Shown here: piece by piece, positions 34,244 through 42,997 of the stretch
Position numbering within the stretch: position 1 is the stretch's first letter
How the letters are laid out: every line of letters starts with the position of its first letter
Assembly (NCBI GenBank): GCA_020635255.1
Contig: JACKAC010000004.1
Location: forward strand, 1 to 64,000
Length of the DNA: 64,000 bases
Direction of reading: 5' to 3'
DNA from: Ignavibacteriales bacterium
Lineage (GTDB): Bacteria > Bacteroidota > Ignavibacteria > Tepidaquicellales > Tepidaquicellaceae
Translations under genes and position numbers: made by a program
The notes under the pieces: generated by a model
Told to the model about the DNA's origin: nothing
Database searches by the model: none
What the model saw: only the letters and a program-made list of their open reading frames with translations

Positions 34244-34456
34244 ATGAACATCCTGATTTTTAAAACCAACATTGAAAAGAACCTGGCGGGAGATATCTCG
34301 CCGGTTCTTAATGCTTCCTCGGATATCCATAAATGGAGCATAGACCATGAGGACTGTGATAAAGTACTCCGTGTCGAATCCGAATCGCTTTCAGAATACG
34401 ATGTGATTGACATCGTCAGTACTGCCGGCTTCCACTGCGAAGAAATGACCTGGTAA
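34244..34456 (+). CDS. Small ferredoxin-fold (HMA-like) protein lacking CxxC
   Basis: A 70-residue protein starting at ATG 34244. An upstream in-frame ATG at 34181 would overlap the preceding gene by 38 bases and adds a poorly conserved-looking lead. The strand-helix pattern (MNILIFKTNIEKN, IHKWSIDHEDCDKVLRVES, DVIDIVSTAGFHCEEM) resembles heavy-metal-associated ferredoxin folds. The CxxC metal site is absent, with single cysteines only. It is the third gene of the sigma operon. It may sense a ligand or pair with the membrane protein, but function is unknown. Confidence 0.65.
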   Translation: MNILIFKTNIEKNLAGDISPVLNASSDIHKWSIDHEDCDKVLRVESESLSEYDVIDIVSTAGFHCEEMTW

Positions 34457-34461
34457 TTTAT

Positions 34462-35025
34462 CTAGAATTCCAGGTCATCGTGCGAGTTACCGCCGGTTTC
34501 ATTAATGTATTGTTCGCGGTATTTCATTAGAAATTCCTGGAATTTCATTCCTAACCCAAGAGGGCTTAACATGATCTTTTTTGTCCAGAATGAACTCAAA
34601 TTCGAATAATCTGAAGTTGTTAATCCGAAATCTTTTAAAACATCCTGGGCATCCCGTCCTTTCTGACAAAGTATATCCATAGCCGCTATTACCTGCACAT
34701 ATTTTTCGAACGGATATGTGTCTTCAGATATCTTGTTGGGTAGATTTCCTGATGCGTTCGAATTGAAATGCTTTGCGTATCTCATTGAAAGTGTATAAGT
34801 CTTGTCGTTGCTCATCCTGGTAAGCCATTCGGTATTGATCCGATCCCATTTCGGCACGTCCATTGCCAGATCCTTTACCAGGTCTTCGGTTTTAACTCCT
34901 GATGCGAGCCTGGCGTTTGCTTTTGCCCAGTCCTCGAATTCCATTCCCTCTACCGGGGTAAGGACATCCGTTCCATTGTTGAATGCCTTATGAATTCCCC
35001 CGAATATTGATTTAAAGATTCCCAT
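34462..35025 (-). CDS. Hypothetical protein
   Basis: A 187-residue soluble protein I do not recognise. It starts with a Gly/Phe-rich amphipathic stretch (MGIFKSIFGGIHKAFNNG). The body is largely helical, with YTLSMRYAKHFN and DAQDVLKDFGLTTSDYSNLSSFWTKKI. No signal peptide, metal motif or membrane segment is seen. It ends 5 bases after the convergent sigma operon and lies 71 bases downstream of the DUF3592 gene, so the two may be co-transcribed. Confidence 0.6.
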   Translation of the reverse strand: MGIFKSIFGGIHKAFNNGTDVLTPVEGMEFEDWAKANARLASGVKTEDLVKDLAMDVPKWDRINTEWLTRMSNDKTYTLSMRYAKHFNSNASGNLPNKISEDTYPFEKYVQVIAAMDILCQKGRDAQDVLKDFGLTTSDYSNLSSFWTKKIMLSPLGLGMKFQEFLMKYREQYINETGGNSHDDLEF

Positions 35026-35096
35026 TTAGCTTCTCACTTTAATTTTAAAATTAGTCCCTTGGACTTAAGGGAAAATGCATTCCTTTTGCCTCATTA

Positions 35097-35651
35097 TTAT
35101 CCGATTCTTACGCCCGTAAATTGATTTTCAGTGCTTCCGCTTGAACTCGTAAACTCACGTGTGTTCTTTCTGAATGCGGATACTACCAGCCATATTCCGA
35201 TCGGAGTAATTACAAGGCCGACTATTGCAATAATTATTCCTATCCCCCATTTTTCAAAAAAAGAATTAATGAAAGCTTCCTTCGGACTTGATGGCAGATA
35301 GTAAATTTCTACTGTCTCCCCTATTTCATAATCGGGTGGATAGCTGTAACTGCTTGATTTGTGCAAATGCTCATTACCATTATTGTCCTTATATGAAACG
35401 ATCGGGGCAAAAACATAAGTGTCACTTCCGTCAGGGTCACGGTCCTTATCAAGTTCTTTAACCGTTCCCTGCGTGAGAACATACTCATCCATCGAGCTTA
35501 CTCTGTCGGAAAACCACATTACTGCCCAGATGAGAAGCCCTGCTCCTACTACCGTAAAAAATAATCCCATTAGCACTCTGCCTATCTTTGCGGCGGTACT
35601 GTATACCTCGCCGGCCGTATTTACTGCATTATCTACTTTATTCCAGTCCAT
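35097..35651 (-). CDS. DUF3592-type membrane protein
   Basis: A 184-residue protein with two membrane helices (about 25-47 and 133-155) enclosing an extracytoplasmic domain. The domain matches DUF3592: TQGTVKELDKDRDPDGS, a FAPIVSYKDNNG segment, and the closing YEIGETVEIYYLPSSPKEAFI. Function is unknown; the fold is thought to be a small beta-rich domain. It is flanked upstream by the terminator of the LamG gene and so starts its own transcript. Confidence 0.75.
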   Translation of the reverse strand: MDWNKVDNAVNTAGEVYSTAAKIGRVLMGLFFTVVGAGLLIWAVMWFSDRVSSMDEYVLTQGTVKELDKDRDPDGSDTYVFAPIVSYKDNNGNEHLHKSSSYSYPPDYEIGETVEIYYLPSSPKEAFINSFFEKWGIGIIIAIVGLVITPIGIWLVVSAFRKNTREFTSSSGSTENQFTGVRIG

Positions 35652-35673
35652 TTTTTGATTTTTTAAAATTAAT

Positions 35674-35704
35674 AAAACCCGGGCAGCATATAATACTGCC
35701 CGGG
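35674..35704 (-). terminator. Terminator of LamG/T9SS gene
   Basis: The 9-bp stem CCCGGGCAG (35678-35686) pairs with CTGCCCGGG (35696-35704) around a 9-base loop. On the minus strand it is followed by TTTTATT. It lies just after the surface-protein gene. Confidence 0.85.
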
Positions 35705-35711
35705 AAACGTT

Positions 35712-37862
35712 TTACTTTACCAGCATCATTTTCTTCACTTCCGTAAATCCTTCTGCCTCGAGCTTATAAAAATACACTCCTGACGAAAAGTTCGACCCGT
35801 TAAAGTCAGCCTGGTATGAACCGGCGTTCAATTGCTTATCCACAAGCACAGCAACTTCTTTACCAAGTATGTCATATACTTTGAGCTTTACGATCCCTGT
35901 TTTCGGAACACTGAACTTGATATTTGTGACAGGGTTGAAAGGGTTCGGATAGTTTTGTTTAAGTGAGAATCCGTCGGGGATCTCTGTAGAAACATTCTGG
36001 ATGCCGATCGTGGAGTTGTTTATCTGCACGCCCCACGCATTCAACCTTCCCGATGCGTTTGGCGAATTATCACGGATCTTTAGTCTCCATATCCCGGCTG
36101 CATTTTGCCCTGAGAAAACCGTATTTAGTCCTGAAAGAGGTCTTATTGACGGACCGATGTCTGCATAATCACCATTACTCATTAAGATATTTGATTGGTC
36201 ATCAAAAATTGTCGTAACATTCATATAATATTGTTCGACACCGCTGTAGTTATTTAATACCTGCACGGAGTCACCTGCCGGTGAAACGAGTGTTATTGTC
36301 AGATCTTCGGGTCTTTGGTGATTTAAACTGATGAATAGATTCACATCATTAATGTTAACTCCGTTAGTAACCAGGATCGAATCCTCAACCATTTCTCCTG
36401 TTAAAGGAATATTTCGATCGGATGACTTAACAAAAAACCCGCTCGGAAAACTCAGGCCATCAGCTCTCAATAACGGTGAAACCGGAATGGATTGGCCGTA
36501 TCCAGGGTTTGAGAAACCCGCGTTTCCAACGAGGAAACAAAGCATAAATGCAGATGTGCTGGACCATGTCGACCCGTCAAAGTTCAGGCAAAAATTCTCC
36601 TCGGACGGTTCATTCGATGCATCCATGGTTTTAAATAAAAATTCATTGATTTCAGCTTTGCTTTTTTCCTTCTTGACGAATTTTAATTCGTCAATGTATC
36701 CTCTCAGCTGCGCGCTTCCTCCTGATGATCCTATATAAAGCGAATCCGTATTTGATATTGGTAATGCACCGGTATTTATACTGTCACAGAGTATTCCGTT
36801 TGCATACATTTTTGCAACCCCGGTACCTGATAGTGTTAACGCTACATGAGTCCATTTTGCAAGAGGAACGGTATACGACCCCTCATATGTAACCGAGTTA
36901 AGTCCAAAAGAAAGAAGTTGATTTCCCGATATTAATAAACGGTATGCTGAGGATGGTACTAATCCGGGCGCCTTACTGATGATGAATTGAGGGTCACCTG
37001 TATTAAAGCTTGACAAGTAAACCCACGCTTCTATACTAAAAGCCCCTGTTACATCGATGATCGGGTTCGATGGTATTGTCGCACGGGAATTATTTTCCTG
37101 CAGATCCAAAGCTTCATTCGGAGTAAGATAAGGTGAGGGTAATCCCGATAGATCTACAGCGGTTACGCCCCGGTTTACACCAAGGTTCTGCACAGTATAA
37201 TCAGAAACAGTAAATACAGTACCTGTGGAATTGAGCTTTTGGAAAGGCAGGTTTAGTACAAGGTCATCATATCCGGTTAATGAGATCAGCGTTGTTCTCA
37301 TAAATTTTCTTATTTCAGTCGAATTTTTTGCGCTTTCCCAGATCCTGATGTTATCCATCATACCGTTGAAACCAGAACCCGATGGATGTTTCCCAATGAA
37401 TAATGAATCAGTACTAAATGTCGCATGGGCATTTGATGCGGCACCTATCGTATCCGCAACGCCGTTTATATATATCTCGAACCTGTTATTAAATACCGCT
37501 GCAATATGTGTCCACTTATTCAATGGTATTGTCGATTTACTTACTACCCTGTTAATGCCTGGTGAAGTGCCGACAACTAATTTATTACTGCTGTTGATCC
37601 CGGTGTAGTAAGTAGCGCCGGCAACGCCGTCTTGTTTAAAGACAAGATAGCGGGTACTTGCTCCTGTGCTGACAGGATATACCCAGCACTCAATTGTAAA
37701 TGTCGCCGGTATTGACAGTGATGATGAATTCCTAAATGAAACGTAACTGTTTGTGCCGCCTTCGAATTTAGCTGCCTGGTTCCAGAACAGCTGGGCGTCT
37801 GCACTCTCAACTAGCATAAAGCTCAAAATGAGCATTACTGATACTAATAATTTTTTTTTCAT
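35712..37862 (-). CDS. LamG x2 + P-domain surface protein with T9SS sorting tail
   Basis: A 716-residue secreted protein with a signal peptide at about 1-23 (ends ESADAQ). Two LamG/concanavalin-like domains follow: about 30-200 (TFTIECWVYP, WTHIAAVFNN, MMDNIRIW) and about 255-420 (AFSIEAWVYLS, WTHVALTLSG, YIDELKFV). A proprotein-convertase P-domain-like region lies at about 495-620 (NDVNLFISLNHQRPEDLTITL, GIWRLKIRDN). The C-terminus is the T9SS tail (QNYPNPFNPVTNI, KKMMLVK). It probably binds glycans or matrix on the surface. It follows the OB-like gene by 18 bases. Confidence 0.9.
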   Translation of the reverse strand: MKKKLLVSVMLILSFMLVESADAQLFWNQAAKFEGGTNSYVSFRNSSSLSIPATFTIECWVYPVSTGASTRYLVFKQDGVAGATYYTGINSSNKLVVGTSPGINRVVSKSTIPLNKWTHIAAVFNNRFEIYINGVADTIGAASNAHATFSTDSLFIGKHPSGSGFNGMMDNIRIWESAKNSTEIRKFMRTTLISLTGYDDLVLNLPFQKLNSTGTVFTVSDYTVQNLGVNRGVTAVDLSGLPSPYLTPNEALDLQENNSRATIPSNPIIDVTGAFSIEAWVYLSSFNTGDPQFIISKAPGLVPSSAYRLLISGNQLLSFGLNSVTYEGSYTVPLAKWTHVALTLSGTGVAKMYANGILCDSINTGALPISNTDSLYIGSSGGSAQLRGYIDELKFVKKEKSKAEINEFLFKTMDASNEPSEENFCLNFDGSTWSSTSAFMLCFLVGNAGFSNPGYGQSIPVSPLLRADGLSFPSGFFVKSSDRNIPLTGEMVEDSILVTNGVNINDVNLFISLNHQRPEDLTITLVSPAGDSVQVLNNYSGVEQYYMNVTTIFDDQSNILMSNGDYADIGPSIRPLSGLNTVFSGQNAAGIWRLKIRDNSPNASGRLNAWGVQINNSTIGIQNVSTEIPDGFSLKQNYPNPFNPVTNIKFSVPKTGIVKLKVYDILGKEVAVLVDKQLNAGSYQADFNGSNFSSGVYFYKLEAEGFTEVKKMMLVK

Positions 37863-37880
37863 TTTTTTTATTTTTTAGTG

Positions 37881-38231
37881 TTATACTATTACAAACTTTT
37901 CCGAATCAGCCGGGTTATACTTAATATTAATGACATCACCGGCTTTAGGGACCAGGTTTCCCGATACCGGGGCAAATCCCGTTATCCTGAATTTCTTTGT
38001 ATGTGCAGGAATAACTTCGAGAGTGAATTTACAATATTGTCTTCCTGCGAATATACCTGCTTCCTCTATCTTCAGGATCTTTGCTTCAGCATTGATGCCA
38101 TCGACGTAAATATCCATTAGCCTGTTCGTTTCATTCTTACCGGATTTCATTTGATTTGTGAGGTATTCCGGCAGTAATACCCGGTCAGTATGTTTATTTC
38201 CGCGGGTCATATTTTGAGAGTTAATGTTCAT
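37881..38231 (-). CDS. Small beta-rich (OB-like) protein
   Basis: A 116-residue soluble protein of unknown family. After a polar N-terminus, the pattern GINAEAKILKIEEAG, a CKFTLEVIPAH segment and PKAGDVINIKYNPADSEKFVIV follows. This resembles the small beta-barrel domain often ending in 'vDP.d...v.v' in membrane or regulatory proteins. It has no signal peptide. It is the first gene of a two-gene transcript with the LamG/T9SS protein (18-base gap), with a near-consensus promoter upstream. It might be an accessory protein of that cargo. Confidence 0.6.
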   Translation of the reverse strand: MNINSQNMTRGNKHTDRVLLPEYLTNQMKSGKNETNRLMDIYVDGINAEAKILKIEEAGIFAGRQYCKFTLEVIPAHTKKFRITGFAPVSGNLVPKAGDVINIKYNPADSEKFVIV

Positions 38232-38250
38232 GAATAATTAATTTTTGATG

Positions 38251-38282
38251 TAAACATACCGCGATTTTCCCAGCAGTTCAAA
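38251..38282 (-). promoter_or_regulatory. Bacteroidota-type promoter for OB-like/LamG operon
   Basis: Read on the minus strand: TTTG (38282-38279), a 20-base spacer, then TATGTTTA (38258-38251). This matches the Bacteroidota -33/-7 consensus TTTG-N19-21-TAnnTTTG in all but the final base. The -7 element ends 20 bases before the start codon. Confidence 0.6.
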
Positions 38283-38399
38283 AATTTTTTAAGCCTTTTT
38301 TCATAATATTAAATAGGTGATATTTACTTAAAAGATGCAATTCTGGCTGGTTTTTAGCTTTTTCAGAGGTGAAATTTTCATAATTCTGACCGGACAAAA

Positions 38400-39872
38400 A
38401 TGATATCCAGTAAAGCTTTAGAGGTCCTTGCAACCTTCTCTCAAACCGAGCAAAAAGAGTTCGTCCTCTTCATCCGGTCGCCGTATTTCAATTCAAATAA
38501 AAATATTATCAAGCTGTTTGATGTCTTAAAAACCAACACCGGAAAAGATATAACCGAGGAATATGCATATGGGAAGGTTTTTCCCGGAAAGAAGTATAAT
38601 TATGGAATAATGAAAAATCTTCTTAGTGAACTTTATAAGCTGTGCGAAAGATTCCTTATCGTTAATTATTCCGGACAAAACAAGGGATACAGATTTGAGG
38701 GACAGATGGCACTGGCAGCTGTGTATGATGACAGGTTCCTGGACAATAATTATAAGAAACTAATTAACGGGCTCAAAGAAAGTCTTAAGGATGAACTGAT
38801 AGGCTTCGATAGGTATCAAATGCTTTCACATATCGAAGAGAGTATCTATTACTTTAACGCAAACAGAAGCAATAACAAAGATCTCCAGGAAGCCGTTTAT
38901 AATGAAATGATATATACAATATGTGATTTCTATAGGAAGTTTTCACGTAACCTGTGGAAGATAGATATCAATATTGATAACATAAATACTCAATACGAAA
39001 AAGACCTTATAGAACTCTTAAAGAAGAACATAAATTTTGATGGAATTGCGGAAGGAATGGCAGGTATTAACAAGATAGATTATGATAATTTAATTATGAA
39101 CAACCTGCTCATCAAGCTTGTAACCGAACCGGAGAATACAGATGAATTTTATAAGATCAAGAAGCATTTGTTTGAAAACATCGATAATTATACAAACTAT
39201 GAAAGATACTCTTTGATCAGCAAGATCCTCTCATACTGTGCTACTGCATTTGGGCTGGGGAAAAAGGAATTTATGAGAGAATCTATTGAGATAAAAAAGC
39301 TTATGATGAAGAAGGTTAGGTTTAATGAGGACGGATTAGGAGCATTCAATTATGTCGCATTCATTGAAACAGTAAGAGCTTTCCTATACCTTGATGAGAC
39401 AAAACAAGCAGAGAATTTCACGAAGAATTTTACTCACTGGCTGGAGGAAGACAAAAAAGACCTGGCTTTTCATTTATCAATGGCATATATCGAAGAAGCA
39501 AAAGGGAATTATGAAGATGCCATCAACTGCCTTACTTTACTTAAACCCCTTGACCATGATACAAAGATCTCAATCAGATATATATACCTAAGGTTGTATT
39601 ATTCTATGGATCATTTTGAACCGGGTTTATCACTGGTAAATTCTTTCAGAAACTATTTAAAAGAAGCACGGGAATTGGACAGTCCATCAAAAAAACGGCA
39701 TCTGGAGACATTAAAGATATTTGAAAAACTTCTTAAGATAAAATGTACTCCGGAAAAATACACAATGTTTGACCTGGATCAACTAAAGAACACAATTAAT
39801 TCCGAAATTGTATTAGGAGCACCATGGCTTTTACAAAAAGCAGATGAACTGAAAGATCAATTAAAAACTTGA
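38400..39872 (+). CDS. Helical-repeat (TPR-like) protein, SPYFN-type N-terminal domain
   Basis: A 490-residue soluble all-helical protein. The N-terminal 100 residues contain SQTEQKEFVLFIRSPYFNSN, a KLFDVLK segment, and KVFPGKKYNYGIMKNLLSEL. This parallels the SEKRYFK/KNYLYNSL proteins at 24570 and 57392 in motif order, so I infer distant homology. TPR-like repeats follow (LAFHLSMAYIEEAKGNYEDAINCLTLLKPL). Function is unknown. It is divergent, across 168 bases, from the transcript encoding the LamG T9SS protein. It converges on the TlpA gene. Confidence 0.72.
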   Translation: MISSKALEVLATFSQTEQKEFVLFIRSPYFNSNKNIIKLFDVLKTNTGKDITEEYAYGKVFPGKKYNYGIMKNLLSELYKLCERFLIVNYSGQNKGYRFEGQMALAAVYDDRFLDNNYKKLINGLKESLKDELIGFDRYQMLSHIEESIYYFNANRSNNKDLQEAVYNEMIYTICDFYRKFSRNLWKIDINIDNINTQYEKDLIELLKKNINFDGIAEGMAGINKIDYDNLIMNNLLIKLVTEPENTDEFYKIKKHLFENIDNYTNYERYSLISKILSYCATAFGLGKKEFMRESIEIKKLMMKKVRFNEDGLGAFNYVAFIETVRAFLYLDETKQAENFTKNFTHWLEEDKKDLAFHLSMAYIEEAKGNYEDAINCLTLLKPLDHDTKISIRYIYLRLYYSMDHFEPGLSLVNSFRNYLKEARELDSPSKKRHLETLKIFEKLLKIKCTPEKYTMFDLDQLKNTINSEIVLGAPWLLQKADELKDQLKT

Positions 39873-39876
39873 CCTA

Positions 39877-40395
39877 TCATTTACCTAAAATCTCTTCCAG
39901 AGCACTATCGAATTTCTCGTCTGAGGGATGACCTACAAAAACAACATACCCGTCCCTGTCAATAATAAATGAAAGAGGAAGCCTGAACTGCTCTTCATTT
40001 TTAACTCCCGTATCCCACTTTATCTCCATGGAAAGGTCCCCGTCATACGCTACTGTATACTCCATTTCATTTCCTCTTTCTTTCATAAATTTATCCAGCG
40101 CTTCTCGTCCGTCAAATTCATGTGTGGCAACTCCAATAATGGTCAACCCATCTGCTGAATACTCTTTCTGCAGATTACTAAGGTGCGGAATATTCTCAAT
40201 ACATGGACCACACCATGTTCCCCAAAATTCGACAACATAAACTTTTCCTTCCTCAAATGAAGTCACCGGAGTACCCTTGACCCATTCATCAATGGTTGGA
40301 TCCGGAGCTTTATCTCCAACACTTACACCCGATTGGGAGAAGCTGTAAGATGATAATAACATAAAAAGAAGTGTAAATAGTAGCTTTTTGTCCAT
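39877..40395 (-). CDS. TlpA/ResA-type secreted thioredoxin
   Basis: A 172-residue protein with a signal peptide (about 1-20, SSYSFSQ). It has an AhpC/TSA-Redoxin-like thioredoxin fold with active site WCGPC in VEFWGTWCGPCIENIPHL and cis-proline RLPLSFIIDRDG. It probably reduces or exchanges disulfides outside the cytoplasm, for example in cytochrome maturation. It is a single gene; its 3' end is 4 bases from the convergent helical-repeat gene. A 7-bp hairpin (GTTTGGA/TCCAAAC, 40436-40454) lies upstream without a T-run. Confidence 0.88.
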   Translation of the reverse strand: MDKKLLFTLLFMLLSSYSFSQSGVSVGDKAPDPTIDEWVKGTPVTSFEEGKVYVVEFWGTWCGPCIENIPHLSNLQKEYSADGLTIIGVATHEFDGREALDKFMKERGNEMEYTVAYDGDLSMEIKWDTGVKNEEQFRLPLSFIIDRDGYVVFVGHPSDEKFDSALEEILGK

Positions 40396-40517
40396 TTAAT
40401 GTATATTTATTTCTTTTATGATGCCGCAAGCCCCAGTTTGGATTAGCTCCAAACCGGTTTTCTAAAAATGACTATGATGCTATGATGAGGGATTATTAAA
40501 ATATGGGTGAAAGAAAC

Positions 40518-42278
40518 TTATACAAATAAAATTGTAACAGCCGTCCATAGTACTGCGGCTATTCCGGCTGCGAATGTGGCCTGCGGTATCTGTGTTTTTA
40601 CATGGTCCATCAGATCTGCTCCGGTACACATCGAGCTTAACACGGTTGTATCAGAAATCGGCGAGCATTGATCCCCGTAAACACTTCCGTCCATTACAGC
40701 CGCGAAACATATCATCATATACAGTTCGGGATGAGTGACTCCCTGTGCGTTTGCAACTGCCCACGCGAGAGGCATTGCCAGAGGAAATGCAACAGCATAT
40801 GTTCCCCAGCTCGTCCCCGTACTAAATGAAACGGTCATCGTGATCAACTGTAATAATACCGGCAGTACCCAGAATGGGAGTGAAGACCCGAGCAGTTCAA
40901 CCAGGTATGTACCGCCTCCCGTCTCCCTACTTATCGCACCGATCACAATTGCCAGCATTAATATGACCGAGCCCCCCACAACTCCCTTTAACCCGTCGAC
41001 AACTCCTGTCATAGCATCAGTGATCCGCATTCCCCTTATAAGCGCAGTGAATATTGCAACAAGCAAAGCAACACCAAACGCCAATCTGATCTGAGGAGAA
41101 CCTGATGAAATAAAAGTTCCTATCGCAATAATTATTATCAGCGCCAGCGGAATAAAAAATTCCAGCACGTTGGGTTTATATCCTGCAGGGATTTTTTCCA
41201 TGTGGAGCTCTTTTGCACTCAACGGATGAGAATCAGGTGCATCAAGTTCACCGGTAGTTCTCGCGCGGTTAATAGCCTCTCTCATTTTTTTTCCAAGGAA
41301 CATCGGTTTTTCTATACTGAGGAAAAATGTACCGGCAATCGCAAGTATGGCGTAAAAGCAAAATGGGATAGATTTAAAGAAGAAAGCAATACGATCTCCT
41401 TCCGTTAAAAGGAATGGAACTCCCGCAACGAAAATAAAAGCTTGCACGTATCCGGGCCACGCATTAAAGGCAAGGAGGGATGCAACAGGAGAAGCTGTGG
41501 AGTCCACTATATAGGACAGCTCTTCATGGCTGACACGTTGCTTGTCGGCTATCGGTTTCACTGTGGTACCTACAAGGACAGTGCTCACGGTTCCTCCCTG
41601 GAAAAATACTACCCCAAGGAGCCATGATATCACTTTAGCGGACCGCGGTCCTTTCACAAAATGCTTCGTCATCATCTCCGCAAAGGCCTTGGAGGCTCCT
41701 GTGCGTGACCATATCCCTAGTAAACCTCCAAGAAGCCATAGATACAATATCAAAATTCCAGCCGCTGATTCGGTGCTCAAATTTGGGATCAAAACTTTTT
41801 CGGTGATATCATATTGCCGTAAGATCAAAGCTCCGGAAACAACTCCAGCAAAAAGCGCGCTAATAGGCTCTCTAGTTTGCCAACACAATAGAATAGCAAC
41901 AAAAGCCGGAAGTAGCGACCAAAAGCCGAAATGTTTTTCTGCAATGAGCTGGTAATAGGTTCTCTGGGAAAGATCCTCGGGACTCACCTCAGGAGGGACC
42001 TGATACACAAAATCTTCTTCCACGGATGGATCCCTTCCTGCATTTATTGCTGCTGTGAGAGAGTCCGGGCTGAGCGGTGACTCCTTAATATTTTTTGTGG
42101 ATTTAAGATACTTTGGCTTTTCTTTATAGATAAAATACTCTTTTCCTTCCTTATCTTTTTGAATATCGAGAGTAACCTGCTCCACGACCCACGTAGGCGG
42201 AACATTTTCACCAATGTAGAAAGAAAGTATGATGCTAGCTATAAATATAAATGCCGGGATGCCTTCGAGTATCTTCAT
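40518..42278 (-). CDS. NhaC-family Na+/H+ antiporter
   Basis: A 586-residue polytopic membrane protein. The first helix (about 6-23) is followed by a roughly 95-residue hydrophilic segment rich in Lys/Glu/Pro, then about eleven helices. Family regions include FFQGGTVSTVLVGTTVKP, STGTSWGTYAVAFPLAMP and VYGDQCSPISDTTVLSS. These match NhaC-type antiporters; a substrate other than sodium cannot be excluded. The long insert after helix 1 is larger than in classical NhaC. It lies 62 bases downstream of a four-gene operon on the same strand and could be its last gene. Confidence 0.85.
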   Translation of the reverse strand: MKILEGIPAFIFIASIILSFYIGENVPPTWVVEQVTLDIQKDKEGKEYFIYKEKPKYLKSTKNIKESPLSPDSLTAAINAGRDPSVEEDFVYQVPPEVSPEDLSQRTYYQLIAEKHFGFWSLLPAFVAILLCWQTREPISALFAGVVSGALILRQYDITEKVLIPNLSTESAAGILILYLWLLGGLLGIWSRTGASKAFAEMMTKHFVKGPRSAKVISWLLGVVFFQGGTVSTVLVGTTVKPIADKQRVSHEELSYIVDSTASPVASLLAFNAWPGYVQAFIFVAGVPFLLTEGDRIAFFFKSIPFCFYAILAIAGTFFLSIEKPMFLGKKMREAINRARTTGELDAPDSHPLSAKELHMEKIPAGYKPNVLEFFIPLALIIIIAIGTFISSGSPQIRLAFGVALLVAIFTALIRGMRITDAMTGVVDGLKGVVGGSVILMLAIVIGAISRETGGGTYLVELLGSSLPFWVLPVLLQLITMTVSFSTGTSWGTYAVAFPLAMPLAWAVANAQGVTHPELYMMICFAAVMDGSVYGDQCSPISDTTVLSSMCTGADLMDHVKTQIPQATFAAGIAAVLWTAVTILFV

Positions 42279-42340
42279 TAACGAAGATTTTGTAAGCGAA
42301 TAAATTTACTAAATATATTTTTAATTGGTCACAATTGCAA

Positions 42341-42997
42341 TTAACTTGAGGAAAGGCTTTTGAATAGCACAACATTAGTCGATGGGTAAATAATATTCCA
42401 ATTATTCACTTTAGCAATCAATTCAAATGTTTCTTTAGAATAAAAGCAGACGTGGGTTTCATCGCGTATGTACCACCACTCATCAAAGTCGATCCCGCCT
42501 GAATAAATATTGGTCATAATACCAAGAATACCCGGTTTATTGAGCATCAATGAAAGTTGTTCAAATTCTTTTGCGGGATTGTAAAAATGTTCAACAGTCT
42601 CAATGCACGTAACGAAGTCATACTTTTTTTTCAATAAGCGCTCATCTCTATGAAAGAATGGATCATAGTTTTTTACTAGGTATCCAATCCTGCCAAGAAT
42701 ATGTGCAACCGGATTCGCTTCCCCGCTCCCATAATCAAGCCCGTTATCTTCCGGTTTTAAATATGGTAATAACGAGTCCGTCAATGTTTTGATATGAGTA
42801 ATATATTTTTCATCGGTAATGTCATTATTGTGAAGGCTATAACGCTGTTTTTCATCTTCTGGCGAAAGAAAGAAAAACTTATCCAGAAAAATAAGACAGC
42901 ATATATCACAACGGTAATAAAGTTTATTGTTGGCATGTGAAAATTCGGAAATGGAACTAGAATTACAAAGTGGGCAGATATTTGCCTCTTCAATCAA
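42341..42997 (-). CDS. Zinc-ribbon class I SAM methyltransferase
   Basis: A 218-residue protein. An N-terminal zinc ribbon has C8 and C11, then CDICCLIFLD (ANICPLCNSSS, YYRCDICC). A Methyltransf_23-type domain follows (about 70-200) with DYGSGEANPVAHIL as SAM-binding motif I, VKNYDPFF and VTCIETVEHF. Such two-part enzymes often modify sugars or small molecules; the substrate is unknown. It directly abuts the TrhO gene (zero-base gap), so it is translationally coupled. Confidence 0.8.
   Translation of the reverse strand: MIEEANICPLCNSSSISEFSHANNKLYYRCDICCLIFLDKFFFLSPEDEKQRYSLHNNDITDEKYITHIKTLTDSLLPYLKPEDNGLDYGSGEANPVAHILGRIGYLVKNYDPFFHRDERLLKKKYDFVTCIETVEHFYNPAKEFEQLSLMLNKPGILGIMTNIYSGGIDFDEWWYIRDETHVCFYSKETFELIAKVNNWNIIYPSTNVVLFKSLSSS

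Noticed and set aside
40436..40454. 7-bp hairpin GTTTGGA-TTAGC-TCCAAAC
   Set aside because: It has no T-run on either strand and a position upstream of the TlpA gene; it may be an operator, but nothing else supports it.
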